Source of the DNA: Streptomyces laurentii
Lineage (GTDB): Bacteria; Actinomycetota; Actinomycetes; Streptomycetales; Streptomycetaceae
Length of the DNA stretch: 64,000 bases
Assembly: GCA_002355495.1 (NCBI GenBank)
Contig: AP017424.1
Span: 620,001-684,000 of the forward strand
Direction of reading: 5' to 3'
In this document: in pieces, positions 8,188 through 15,943 of the stretch
Layout: every line of letters begins with the position of its first letter
Numbering within the stretch: the stretch's first letter is position 1
Program-made: the position numbers and the translations under genes
Notes under the pieces: generated by a model
The model's database searches: none
What the model saw: the letters and a program-made list of their open reading frames with translations, nothing else
Told to the model about the DNA's origin: nothing

Positions 8188-9162
8188 TCAGCCCTTGCGG
8201 GCCTGGATCTCCTGGGTCAGCTGCGGGACGACGTTGAAGAGGTCGCCCACGACGCCGTAGTCCACGAGGTCGAAGATCGGGGCCTCGGCGTCCTTGTTGA
8301 CGGCGACGATGGTCTTCGAGGTCTGCATGCCCGCGCGGTGCTGGATCGCGCCGGAGATGCCGGACGCGATGTACAGCTGCGGCGAGACCGACTTGCCGGT
8401 CTGGCCGACCTGGTTGGAGTGCGGGTACCAGCCGGCGTCCACCGCGGCGCGGGAGGCGCCGACGGCCGCGCCGAGCGAGTCGGCGAGGGCCTCGATGATC
8501 GCGAAGTTCTCGGCACCGTTGACGCCGCGGCCGCCGGAGACCACGATCGCGGCCTCGGTCAGCTCGGGGCGGCCGGTCGACTCGCGCGGGGTGCGGGCGG
8601 TCACCTTGGTGCCGGTGGCCAGCGCGCCGAAGGAGACCGCGAGGGTCTCGACGGCACCGGCGGCCGGGGCGGCCTCGACGGGCGCCGAGTTCGGCTTGAC
8701 CGTGATGACCGGGGTGCCCTTGGAGACACGGGACTTGGTCGTGTACGAGGCGGCGAACGCCGACTGCGTGGCGACCGGGCCCTCGGCGCCGGCCTCGAGG
8801 TCCACGGCGTCGGTGATGATGCCGGAGCCGATGCGGACGGCGAGGCGGGCGGCGATCTCCTTGCCCTCGGCGGAGGACGGGACGAGCACGGCGGCCAGGG
8901 AGCCCGCGGCGGACAGCGCCTCGTACGCGGCCTGGAGCGCGTCGACCTTCGGGACGACGAGGTAGTCGGCGAATTCCGCGGCCTCGGCGGTCAGGACGCG
9001 GGTCGCGCCGTGCTCGGCGAGGGTGGCGGCGGTGCCGGCGGCACCGTTGCCGAGGGCGACGGCGACCGGCTCGCCGAGGCGGCGGGCCAGCGTCAGCAGC
9101 TCCAGGGTGGGCTTGCGGACGGCTCCGTCGACGTGGTCGACGTAGACGAGAATCTCAGCCAT
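8188..9162 (-). CDS. etfA: Electron transfer flavoprotein subunit alpha
   Basis: A 324-residue FAD-binding subunit of the soluble electron transfer flavoprotein. With EtfB it accepts electrons from acyl-CoA dehydrogenases and passes them to ETF-quinone oxidoreductase. The N-terminal Rossmann-like domain begins [15 protein letters not shown]. The C-terminal FAD domain carries the family pattern [18 protein letters not shown] ... [20 protein letters not shown]. Length is normal. It lies downstream of etfB in the same direction, but 274 bp separate them and most of that gap is a MITE-like repeat, so co-transcription has to cross a long hairpin. Confidence 0.96.
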   Translation of the reverse strand: MAEILVYVDHVDGAVRKPTLELLTLARRLGEPVAVALGNGAAGTAATLAEHGATRVLTAEAAEFADYLVVPKVDALQAAYEALSAAGSLAAVLVPSSAEGKEIAARLAVRIGSGIITDAVDLEAGAEGPVATQSAFAASYTTKSRVSKGTPVITVKPNSAPVEAAPAAGAVETLAVSFGALATGTKVTARTPRESTGRPELTEAAIVVSGGRGVNGAENFAIIEALADSLGAAVGASRAAVDAGWYPHSNQVGQTGKSVSPQLYIASGISGAIQHRAGMQTSKTIVAVNKDAEAPIFDLVDYGVVGDLFNVVPQLTQEIQARKG

Positions 9163-9272
9163 GGGACTTCAATCTCCTGCGGAAGAAACGGGGGAGGCCA
9201 AAGGGGCGGCGCGGTGCGCGAGCCCTCAGTCGCGGCGCCGGTCCCGGGGATGCCCCGGGACGGCGGTGGCGA

Positions 9273-9440
9273 CTAGTGCTGCGACCGGGAAGGTTTGCCG
9301 GGTGGCTCGCGGCGTCCGGTGCGGTGCATCGCAAGGCGGAGAATCGCCCTCGTACTGGATGTACTTGGGTGATGCGACAACGCGGCGAGGTGCCGTGCCG
9401 GGCGTCGCGAGCCGGTGAACCTTTCCGGTCGCAGCACTAG
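9273..9440. repeat. MITE-like inverted-repeat element between etfB and etfA
   Basis: A 168-bp element has terminal inverted repeats of 23 bases (9273-9295 and 9418-9440) that match at 22 positions. The ends begin and finish with CTAG, and an imperfect repeat extends inward, so the whole unit can fold into a long hairpin. It has no coding capacity. The right end supplies the TAG stop codon of etfB. The size, ends and lack of a transposase fit a non-autonomous miniature element. Which transposase moves it is unknown. Confidence 0.75.
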
Positions 9441-10231
9441 ATGAACTTCTGGCTCGCGAGGAACTCGGCGAGCCGCTTGCCGCCCTCGCCCTCGTCCGTG
9501 ACGATCGTGCCCTTGGTGCGCGCGGGGCGCTCGTCGGCCGAGTCGACCTTGGTCCAGGCGGCCTCCAGGCCGACCTCGTCGGCGTCGATGCCGAGGTCGT
9601 CCAGGTCCAGGGACTTCACCGGCTTCTTCTTGGCGGCCATGATGCCCTTGAAGGACGGGTAGCGGGCCTCGCCCGACTGGTCCGTCACGGAGACGACGGC
9701 CGGCAGCGAGGCCTGCAGCTGCTCGGAGGCGGTGTCGCCGTCACGGCGGCCGGTGACCGTACCGTTGGGGCCGCCCTCGACCTTGACCTCGGAGAGCAGG
9801 GTGACCTGCGGGACGCCCAGGCGCTCGGCCAGGATCGCCGGGAGGACACCCATGGTGCCGTCGGTGGAGGCCATGCCGGCGATGACGATGTCGTAGCCAG
9901 TCTCCTCGATCGCCTTGGCGAGCACCAGCGAGGTGCCCATGACGTCGCTGCCGTGCAGGTCGTCGTCCTCGACGTGGACGGCCTTGTCGGCACCCATGGA
10001 CAGTGCCTTGCGCAGGGCGTCCTTGGCGTCCTCGGGACCGACCGTGAGGACGGTGACCTCGGCCTCGTCCGCCTCCTCGGCGATCTGGAGCGCCTGCTCG
10101 ACCGCGTACTCGTCGAGCTCCGAAAGGAGACCGTCGACGTCCTCACGGTCGACCGTCAGGTCGTCGGCGAACTTCCGGTCGCCAGTGGCGTCCGGCACGT
10201 ACTTCACACAGACAACGATCCTCAAGCTCAC
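9437..10231 (-). CDS. etfB: Electron transfer flavoprotein subunit beta
   Basis: A 264-residue AMP-binding subunit of the electron transfer flavoprotein, partner of EtfA in fatty-acid and amino-acid oxidation. It begins MSLRIVVCVKYVPDATGDRK, and the ETF-beta signature VIAGMASTDGTMGVLPAILA lies in the middle. The GTG start at 10231 follows AGGAG at a seven-base distance. The last codon is followed directly by a stop contributed by the CTAG end of the repeat at 9273-9440, so the insertion may have slightly changed the C terminus (now SQKFI). Confidence 0.96.
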   Translation of the reverse strand: MSLRIVVCVKYVPDATGDRKFADDLTVDREDVDGLLSELDEYAVEQALQIAEEADEAEVTVLTVGPEDAKDALRKALSMGADKAVHVEDDDLHGSDVMGTSLVLAKAIEETGYDIVIAGMASTDGTMGVLPAILAERLGVPQVTLLSEVKVEGGPNGTVTGRRDGDTASEQLQASLPAVVSVTDQSGEARYPSFKGIMAAKKKPVKSLDLDDLGIDADEVGLEAAWTKVDSADERPARTKGTIVTDEGEGGKRLAEFLASQKFI

Positions 10232-10340
10232 GCCGGCTCTCCTACTGCATCGTCATAACTGGGCTGCGGTTGTTGCTCGCAGCATAGGCGCCTGAAGGGC
10301 GGGTTTCCGGTCGGGGCGGCTGACGCCCCTGCCGGAATAT

Positions 10341-10352
10341 TACTCGTCAGTA
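10341..10352. promoter_or_regulatory. Possible TetR-type operator upstream of etfB
   Basis: TACT-CGTC-AGTA is a small inverted repeat about 110 bp before the etfB start. Such TACT/AGTA dyads occur at TetR-controlled fatty-acid oxidation genes. The site is short and could be chance. Confidence 0.3.
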
Positions 10353-10431
10353 CAGCCAGTCCGTTACCCGTGAGCAAGCGCTCACCCCTGTGAGCTTGCC
10401 AACGCCTCCGGACCGGCCCGTACGGGAACTC

Positions 10432-11028
10432 TCAGTCACGCAGCGCGTTGAAGCGCCCCCGGTGGTACAGGAGCGGACGGCCCGCGCCGGCGGGGTCGCC
10501 GGCGACGGCCTCGGCGATGACGATCCGGTGGTCCCCGGCCGGGATCTTCGCCCGCACCCGGCACACCAGCCAGGCGAGCACGCCGTCGAGGACCGGGACG
10601 TCCTCGGGGCCGTGGTGCCAGCGGGTGGGCGGGGCGAACCGGTCGGCGCCGCCGCGGGCGAAGGTGGCGGCCAGCTCCCCCTGATGCTCGCCGAGTATGT
10701 GGACGCCGATGTACTCGGCCTCGGCGAGGACGGGCCAGCTGGAGGATCCCGTACCGGCACCGAAGGAGATCAGCGGCGGTTCGGCGGCTACGGAGTTGAC
10801 CGAGGTGGCGGTGAAGCCGACGGGCCGGCCGTCCCCGTACGCGGTGACGACCGCGACGCCGGCGGCGTGCCGGCGGAAGACCGCCTTCAGCAGCTCCGGC
10901 GAGCCCGGCCACGGCGCGGCGGGGCCGCCGGGGACGTCACCGGCGCCCGCCGGGGCGGGGAGGTCGTCGGCCGCGGCACGGGGCTCGGGAGCCGTCGGAA
11001 GCGTACGGAGCTGGGACGAGACCGTCAT
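10432..11028 (-). CDS. Flavin reductase family protein (FMN-binding split barrel)
   Basis: A 198-residue protein with the flavin-reductase-like split-barrel domain from about residue 45: LLKAVFRRHAAGVAVVTAYG, then VGFTATSVNSVAAEPPLISF. These proteins reduce FMN or FAD with NAD(P)H, usually for a partner monooxygenase. No oxygenase partner is adjacent. The ATG at 11028 follows AAGGA at seven bases. The same frame stays open upstream and would encode a Cys-Cys-containing stretch (ACCRN), so a longer GTG start at 11193 cannot be fully excluded. Confidence 0.85.
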   Translation of the reverse strand: MTVSSQLRTLPTAPEPRAAADDLPAPAGAGDVPGGPAAPWPGSPELLKAVFRRHAAGVAVVTAYGDGRPVGFTATSVNSVAAEPPLISFGAGTGSSSWPVLAEAEYIGVHILGEHQGELAATFARGGADRFAPPTRWHHGPEDVPVLDGVLAWLVCRVRAKIPAGDHRIVIAEAVAGDPAGAGRPLLYHRGRFNALRD

Positions 11029-11176
11029 GGAGTTGTCCTTCTGCGGGGTGGCGGGCAGGGGGGTGCGGGGCGTCGAGGGTGCGTCAGACTCGGACACCCG
11101 GACCACACGCGCGCGCCGTGCGGACCGGGCCTCGCGGGGCCTGACCGGGAAGAAGGAGTTCCGGCAGCATGCCGTC

Positions 11177-11206
11177 AGCCTGACGATCGCCACCGTGCGC
11201 AGTCAA
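11177..11206 (-). promoter_or_regulatory. Promoter between the thioredoxin and flavin reductase genes
   Basis: On the minus strand TTGACT and CAGGCT are 18 bases apart. Transcription from here gives a leader of roughly 140 bases before the flavin reductase. Six bases after the -10 box an ATG opens a 28-codon frame ending at 11084. Confidence 0.45.
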
Positions 11207-11240
11207 GCGCGCACCGGCATCTGGGAGATGCGTCACCGCG

Positions 11241-11552
11241 TCACACCGCCTGCCCGAGCGCGGCGATGACGTCGGCTTTACGGGGCTGTCCGGAGGCTCT
11301 GCGCACGATCCGGCCGGCCCGGTCGAGGACCAGCACCGTGGGCGTACGGACCACGCCGAGCGCGCGGACGAGCTCCAGGCGCTCCTCGGCGTCGATCTCG
11401 ACGTGCGCGACGCCGTCGACCAGGGCGGCCACTTCGGCGAGGACGCGGCGGGTGGCACGACAGGGCTGACAGAAGGCCGTGGAGAACTCCACCAGGGTGG
11501 CCCGCTCCCCCAGCTCCGCGCCCAGCGTCGCCGCGTCCAGGAACCCGGTCAT
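11241..11552 (-). CDS. Thioredoxin family protein
   Basis: A 103-residue thioredoxin-fold protein with the redox motif FCQPC (Cys28 and Cys31) and a cis-proline loop in VRTPTVLV. It is a cytoplasmic disulfide reductase or a more specialised relative, since classical thioredoxins carry CGPC. The ATG at 11552 follows GGAGG at seven bases. It precedes the flavin reductase on the same strand with a 212-bp gap that holds its own promoter. Confidence 0.88.
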   Translation of the reverse strand: MTGFLDAATLGAELGERATLVEFSTAFCQPCRATRRVLAEVAALVDGVAHVEIDAEERLELVRALGVVRTPTVLVLDRAGRIVRRASGQPRKADVIAALGQAV

Positions 11553-11787
11553 CTCCCCTGCCTCCACTCGTCGGTCCACAAGGAATGCAGCGGCCCGGGG
11601 CGCCGATCGATTCCCGCCACGGCCGACTTCGACCACCCGGAGTGACGAGAATCTCCCCTCACGACGGCGTCTGGACTGGTCAGGGGCTCTCACATAGGGC
11701 ACGATCTGCCCAAAGCCGAAAACCTACGGCCGCGTAACTTCGCCGGGAGAACCCTCCCCGGGCACACACGTAAGGGGTTCCTCCCAG

Positions 11788-12513
11788 ATGGCAGAACTCG
11801 TCTATCGACCGGTCATCGGCGCCGCACTCACCATGTTCAAGGCGCTGGACCTGAAGATCGACACCCAGGGGTCGCACCACATCCCCCGCCAGGGCGGGGC
11901 CGTGCTGGTCAGCAACCACATCAGCTATCTGGACTTCATCTTCACCGGCCTGGCCGCACTGCCGCAGAAGCGCCTGGTGCGCTTCATGGCGAAGGAGTCG
12001 GTTTTCCGCCACAAGGTGTCGGGGCCCCTCATGCGCGCCATGAAGCACATCCCGGTGGACCGCGCGCAGGGCGAGCACGCCTACGAGCACGCGCTGAAGG
12101 CGCTGCGCTCGGGCGAGATCGTCGGCGTGTTCCCGGAGGCCACGATCTCCCAGTCGTTCACGCTCAAGGGCTTCAAGTCGGGCGCGGCGCGGCTGGCGCA
12201 GGAGGCCGGGGTGCCGCTGATCCCGATGGCGCTGTGGGGCACCCAGCGCGTCTGGACCAAGGGCCGGCCGCGCAACTTCAAGCGGGACCACATCCCGGTG
12301 ACGATCCGGGTCGGCGAGCCGGTGGAGGCGCCGGCCGACCAGTACGCGGGCGCCATCACCCGGCGGCTGCGCGAGCGGGTCCAGGAGCTGCTCGAGGCGG
12401 CGCAGCGCGCGTATCCCGTACGCCCCAAGGACGCGGCGGACACCTGGTGGATGCCGGCGCACCTCGGCGGCACGGCCCCGACGCCGGAGGAGCTGAAGGC
12501 CGCCGGCAAGTAG
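11788..12513 (+). CDS. 1-acyl-sn-glycerol-3-phosphate acyltransferase family protein
   Basis: A 241-residue PlsC-type acyltransferase that transfers an acyl chain to lysophosphatidate or a similar acceptor at the membrane. It shows the catalytic block SNHISYLDF (the NHx4D motif), KxSVFRHKVSGPL, and the substrate-binding block GIVGVFPEATIS. The ATG at 11788 has a weak AAGGGG upstream. The gene is followed by a strong hairpin. The acceptor cannot be deduced; the core fold is certain. Confidence 0.92.
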   Translation: MAELVYRPVIGAALTMFKALDLKIDTQGSHHIPRQGGAVLVSNHISYLDFIFTGLAALPQKRLVRFMAKESVFRHKVSGPLMRAMKHIPVDRAQGEHAYEHALKALRSGEIVGVFPEATISQSFTLKGFKSGAARLAQEAGVPLIPMALWGTQRVWTKGRPRNFKRDHIPVTIRVGEPVEAPADQYAGAITRRLRERVQELLEAAQRAYPVRPKDAADTWWMPAHLGGTAPTPEELKAAGK

Positions 12514-12546
12514 GCGCGCGGCAGCCCGGCTTCCGTGACATCCCGC

Positions 12547-12577
12547 GGACCCCCGACGCGACAGGCGTCGGGGGTCC
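12547..12577 (+). terminator. Hairpin terminator after the acyltransferase gene
   Basis: A perfect 13-bp inverted repeat (GGACCCCCGACGC and its complement) has a 5-base loop, 34 bases after the stop codon. Confidence 0.8.
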
Positions 12578-12611
12578 GTCGTGTTTCGTGGAGTTTTCGG
12601 AGGCCGATCCG

Positions 12612-12640
12612 TTTACAGGGAATTGACGCAGCCCTATCGT
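12612..12640 (+). promoter_or_regulatory. Promoter of the LPMO gene
   Basis: TTTACA and TATCGT are separated by 17 bases. The predicted transcription start at about 12647 coincides with the first base of the CebR-like palindrome. Confidence 0.55.
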
Positions 12641-12646
12641 CCGGAG

Positions 12647-12660
12647 TGGGAGCGCTCCCA
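12647..12660. promoter_or_regulatory. CebR box (cello-oligosaccharide repressor operator)
   Basis: The sequence TGGGAGCGCTCCCA is a perfect 14-bp palindrome. It is identical to the known consensus bound by CebR, the LacI-type repressor of cellulose utilisation in Streptomyces, which is released by cellobiose or cellotriose. It lies at +1 to +14 of the predicted LPMO transcript. Confidence 0.9.
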
Positions 12661-12760
12661 TCGATTCACGTATGTCATGCCCACGCCAGACTACGGCCTC
12701 CGCTCGTCCCGAGGGCCGCGCTCCGGCTCCTCGGCATGACCGGCGAAAGGTCAGCGATCC

Positions 12761-13927
12761 ATGGTCAGACACACCACGTCCGGAGCCGGCACGGCCGGAC
12801 GCGTCAAAGCCGGCCTCGCCAAGGCCGGGCATGTGAAAACGGCGGTGCTCGCCGCCGCGGCGATGCTGGTCTCGGCACTGGGCTTGCTCTTCCTCGGCCA
12901 GGGCTCCGCCGAGGCGCACGGCGTCGCGATGACACCGGGCTCCCGTACCTACCTCTGCATGAAGGACGCCATCACCGACACCGGCGCGGTCTCCCCGACC
13001 AACGCCGCCTGCGCGGCGGCCATCGCGCAGAGCGGCGCCTCGTCCCTCTACAACTGGTTCGCGGTGCTCGACTCCAACGCCGGCGGCCGGGGCCAGGGGT
13101 ACGTCCCCGACGGCACGATCTGCAGCGCCGGCGACCGCTCCCCGTACGACTTCCGGGGCTACAACCTGGCCCGTTCCGACTGGCCCCGGACCCACCTGGC
13201 CTCGGGCTCCACGATCCAGATGAACTACAGCAACTGGGCCGCCCACCCGGGCGACTTCCGGGTGTACATCACCCGCCAGGGCTGGTCCCCGACCGCCCAA
13301 CTAAAGTGGTCCGACCTGGAGCAGGTCCACACGGTCACCAACCCGCCGCAGACCGGCTCGCCCGGCACCGACGGCGGCCACTACTACTGGAACACCCCGC
13401 TGCCCTCCGGCCGGTCCGGTGACGCGCTGCTGTTCGTCCAGTGGGTGCGGTCGGACAGCAACGAGAACTTCTTCTCCTGCTCCGACATCGTCTTCGACGG
13501 CGGTCACGGCGAGGTGACCGGCATCCGTGGCAGCGGCACCACGCCGCCCACGAACCCGCCGACCACACCTCCCACCACCCCGCCCACCACACCCCCGACC
13601 ACTCCCCCGGCCGGGGACGGCAGCTGCATGGCGCAGTACAAGATCGTCGGCTCCTGGGGCGGCGGTTTCCAGGGCGAGGTCGAGGTCATGAACCACGGCA
13701 CCAGCCCCCTGACCGGCTGGCGCGTCGGCTGGACCCCGGGCAGCGGCACCACGCTCACCAGCGTCTGGAACGGCACCCTGGGCAGCGGCTCGAACGGCGC
13801 GGTCACCGTGTCCAACGCCGCCTACAACGGCACCGTCCCCGCGAACGGATCCACCACCTTCGGCTTCACGGCCGACTCGACCGGCAACAACCTCCCGGTC
13901 GGATCCGTGTCCTGCACCGTCTCCTAG
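12761..13927 (+). CDS. Secreted lytic polysaccharide monooxygenase (AA10) with CBM2
   Basis: A 388-residue secreted copper enzyme that oxidatively cleaves crystalline cellulose or chitin. A long signal peptide ends at SAEA, leaving the N-terminal His53 (HGVAMTPGSR) that forms the copper histidine brace; His162 in WAAHPGDFRVYIT is the likely second ligand. The AA10 domain covers about residues 53-250. A Thr/Pro repeat linker (257-286) follows, then a family 2 carbohydrate-binding module (288-388) with paired Cys near its ends. The CBM2 and the CebR operator point to cellulose as substrate. Confidence 0.95.
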   Translation: MVRHTTSGAGTAGRVKAGLAKAGHVKTAVLAAAAMLVSALGLLFLGQGSAEAHGVAMTPGSRTYLCMKDAITDTGAVSPTNAACAAAIAQSGASSLYNWFAVLDSNAGGRGQGYVPDGTICSAGDRSPYDFRGYNLARSDWPRTHLASGSTIQMNYSNWAAHPGDFRVYITRQGWSPTAQLKWSDLEQVHTVTNPPQTGSPGTDGGHYYWNTPLPSGRSGDALLFVQWVRSDSNENFFSCSDIVFDGGHGEVTGIRGSGTTPPTNPPTTPPTTPPTTPPTTPPAGDGSCMAQYKIVGSWGGGFQGEVEVMNHGTSPLTGWRVGWTPGSGTTLTSVWNGTLGSGSNGAVTVSNAAYNGTVPANGSTTFGFTADSTGNNLPVGSVSCTVS

Positions 13928-13951
13928 GCCGGCGCGCACAGGACACGGAAA

Positions 13952-13990
13952 GCGGCCGGAGGGAAAGTCGGCGACTTTCCCTCCGGCCGC
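13952..13990. terminator. Very strong bidirectional terminator between LPMO and threonine aldolase genes
   Basis: A perfect 19-bp inverted repeat (13952-13970 and 13972-13990) is separated by a single base. It lies between two converging genes, 24 bp from each stop codon. Confidence 0.85.
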
Positions 13991-14013
13991 ACGTCCGTAC
14001 AGCCGCCGAGTGG

Positions 14014-15093
14014 CTAGCGGGACATCTCTTCCTTCAGCGCCTGGAGGAACGCGTCGACGTCGTCCTCCGTCGTGTCGAAGGAGCACATCCAGCGCACGTC
14101 GCCGGCCGCCTCGTCCCAGAAGTAGAAGCGGAAGCGCTGCTGGAGCCGCCGGCTGACCTCGTGCGGCAGCCGCGCGAAGACCGCGTTGGCCTGCACCGGG
14201 TAGAGGATCTCCACCCCGTCCACGCCCTGGACGCCGTCCGCGAGGCGCCGGGCCATCGCGTTGGCGTGGCGGGCGTTGCGCAGCCACAGGTCCTTGGCGA
14301 GCAGCGCCTCCAGCTGCACCGACACGAAGCGCATCTTCGACGCGAGCTGCATGGACAGCTTGCGCAGGTGCTTCATGTGGCTGACGGCGTCCGGGTTGAG
14401 GACGACGACGGCCTCGCCGAAGAGCATGCCGTTCTTGGTACCGCCGTACGACAGGACGTCGACGCCCACCGCGTTGGTGAACGCCCGCATCGGGACGTCG
14501 AGCGAGGCCGCCGCGTTGGCTATCCGGGCGCCGTCGAGGTGGACCTTCATGCCCTTGGCGTGGGAGTGGTCCACGATGGCGCGGATCTCCTCGACCGTGT
14601 ACACGGTGCCCAGCTCGGTGTTCTGGGTGATCGAGACGACCTGGGGCATGGCCCGGTGCTCGTCCTCCCAGCCCCAGGCCTGCCGGTCGATCAGCTCGGG
14701 GGTGAGCTTGCCGTCCGGGGTGGGCACGGTGAGCAGCTTGAGGCCGCCCATCCGCTCCGGGGCACCGCCCTCGTCCACGTTGATGTGCGCGGACTCGGCG
14801 CAGATCACCGCGCCCCAGCGGTCGGTGAGCGCCTGCAGGGCGGTCACGTTCGCGCCGGTCCCGTTGAAGACCGGGAACGCTTCGGCCGTGGGGCCGAAGT
14901 GGCTGTGCATGATCCGCTGGAGGTGCTCGGTGTACTGGTCCTCGCCGTAGGAGACCTGGTGGCCTCCGTTGGCGAGCGCGATGGCCGCGAGGATCTCCGG
15001 ATGCGCTCCGGCGTAGTTGTCGCTGGCGAAGCCCCGGACCGACGGGTCGTGGTGACGACGGGCGTCGGTCCTGGGGCCCAGGGCCGCGGTCAC
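14014..15093 (-). CDS. Low-specificity threonine aldolase (beta-eliminating lyase family)
   Basis: A 359-residue PLP enzyme of [25 protein letters not shown] fold that splits threonine or related beta-hydroxy amino acids to glycine and an aldehyde. Landmarks are VRGFASDNYAGAHPEILAAI, the PLP-Asp region VHLDGARIANAAASL, and the Schiff-base lysine in DVLSYGGTKNGMLFGEAVV. The GTG at 15093 overlaps the SDR stop by four bases (GTGA), so translation is probably coupled; an in-frame GTG at 15111 is possible. It is the last gene of a DUF6421-SDR-aldolase operon. Confidence 0.88.
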   Translation of the reverse strand: MTAALGPRTDARRHHDPSVRGFASDNYAGAHPEILAAIALANGGHQVSYGEDQYTEHLQRIMHSHFGPTAEAFPVFNGTGANVTALQALTDRWGAVICAESAHINVDEGGAPERMGGLKLLTVPTPDGKLTPELIDRQAWGWEDEHRAMPQVVSITQNTELGTVYTVEEIRAIVDHSHAKGMKVHLDGARIANAAASLDVPMRAFTNAVGVDVLSYGGTKNGMLFGEAVVVLNPDAVSHMKHLRKLSMQLASKMRFVSVQLEALLAKDLWLRNARHANAMARRLADGVQGVDGVEILYPVQANAVFARLPHEVSRRLQQRFRFYFWDEAAGDVRWMCSFDTTEDDVDAFLQALKEEMSR

Positions 15094-15851
15094 GGCTTGG
15101 GGGTCAGCCACAGGCGCTGTCCATTCACTTCCTGTGCGGGCTGGTCCCAGAGTCCGGCGATGGCCTCGGCCAGGTCCTTGACGTCCGTGAAGCCCGCGAA
15201 CTTCGCATTCGGGCGCTCGGCGCGCATCGCGTCGTGCACCAATGCCTTGATCACCAGGATGGCAGCAGCCGCCTGCGGGCCGTCGTCGCCCCCCAGCTTG
15301 CGGAAGGAGTCCGCCATGGCGAGGGTCCACGCCTCGGCGGCGGCCTTGCCGGCGTTGTACGCGGCGTTGTTGGCCACCGGCTTGTGCGCGCCCGACTGGC
15401 TGATCAGCACGTACCGGCCGCGGCCGTCGCCGCGCAGCAGCGCGTCGTGGAAGGCGAGCGAGGTGTGCTGGACCGTACGGACCAGGAGCTTCTCCAGGAA
15501 GTCCCAGTCCTTGAGGTCGGTGTCGGTGAAGGTCTTGCTGCCGCGCCAGCCGCCCACGAGGTGGACCAGGCCGTCGATCCGGCCGAACTCCTTCTCGGTC
15601 TTCTCCGCCCACTCGCGGGTGGCGCCGAGGTCGAGGAGGTCTACGGTGTCGCCGGTGACCGTGGCGCCGCCGTGCGCGTAGCGGGCGGCGTCGACCGCCT
15701 CCGCCAGGCGCGCCGGGTCGGCGTCGGCCGCGACGACGGTGGCGCCCGCCTCGGCCAGGCGCAGGAGGGCGGCCCGGCCCGCGGGCCCGGCCGCGCCCGC
15801 GACCGCGATGACGGCTCCGTCCAGGTTGCCGCCGTTCCCGTTGCCGATCAT
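15090..15851 (-). CDS. SDR-family oxidoreductase
   Basis: A 253-residue short-chain dehydrogenase. The nucleotide-binding loop is VAVAGAAGPAGRAAL rather than the classical TGxxxGIG. The catalytic Ser and YxxxK appear in LISQSGAHKPVANNAAYNAG followed by K. The ATG at 15851 is chosen because AGGAGG precedes it closely; a GTG at 15947 overlapping the upstream stop would add a Pro/Ala-rich extension. It sits between DUF6421 and threonine aldolase, so its substrate may be a hydroxy-acid or amino-alcohol made in the same route. That is inference. Confidence 0.85.
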   Translation of the reverse strand: MIGNGNGGNLDGAVIAVAGAAGPAGRAALLRLAEAGATVVAADADPARLAEAVDAARYAHGGATVTGDTVDLLDLGATREWAEKTEKEFGRIDGLVHLVGGWRGSKTFTDTDLKDWDFLEKLLVRTVQHTSLAFHDALLRGDGRGRYVLISQSGAHKPVANNAAYNAGKAAAEAWTLAMADSFRKLGGDDGPQAAAAILVIKALVHDAMRAERPNAKFAGFTDVKDLAEAIAGLWDQPAQEVNGQRLWLTPKP

Positions 15852-15943
15852 GGTCGTCTCCTCCTGCTCCGTCGCCTGTGCGGGCACGGTCGCCCCGGGG
15901 GCGGGGGCCGGACCGGCCCCCGCCGTCGTACCTGCCGTGTCGG

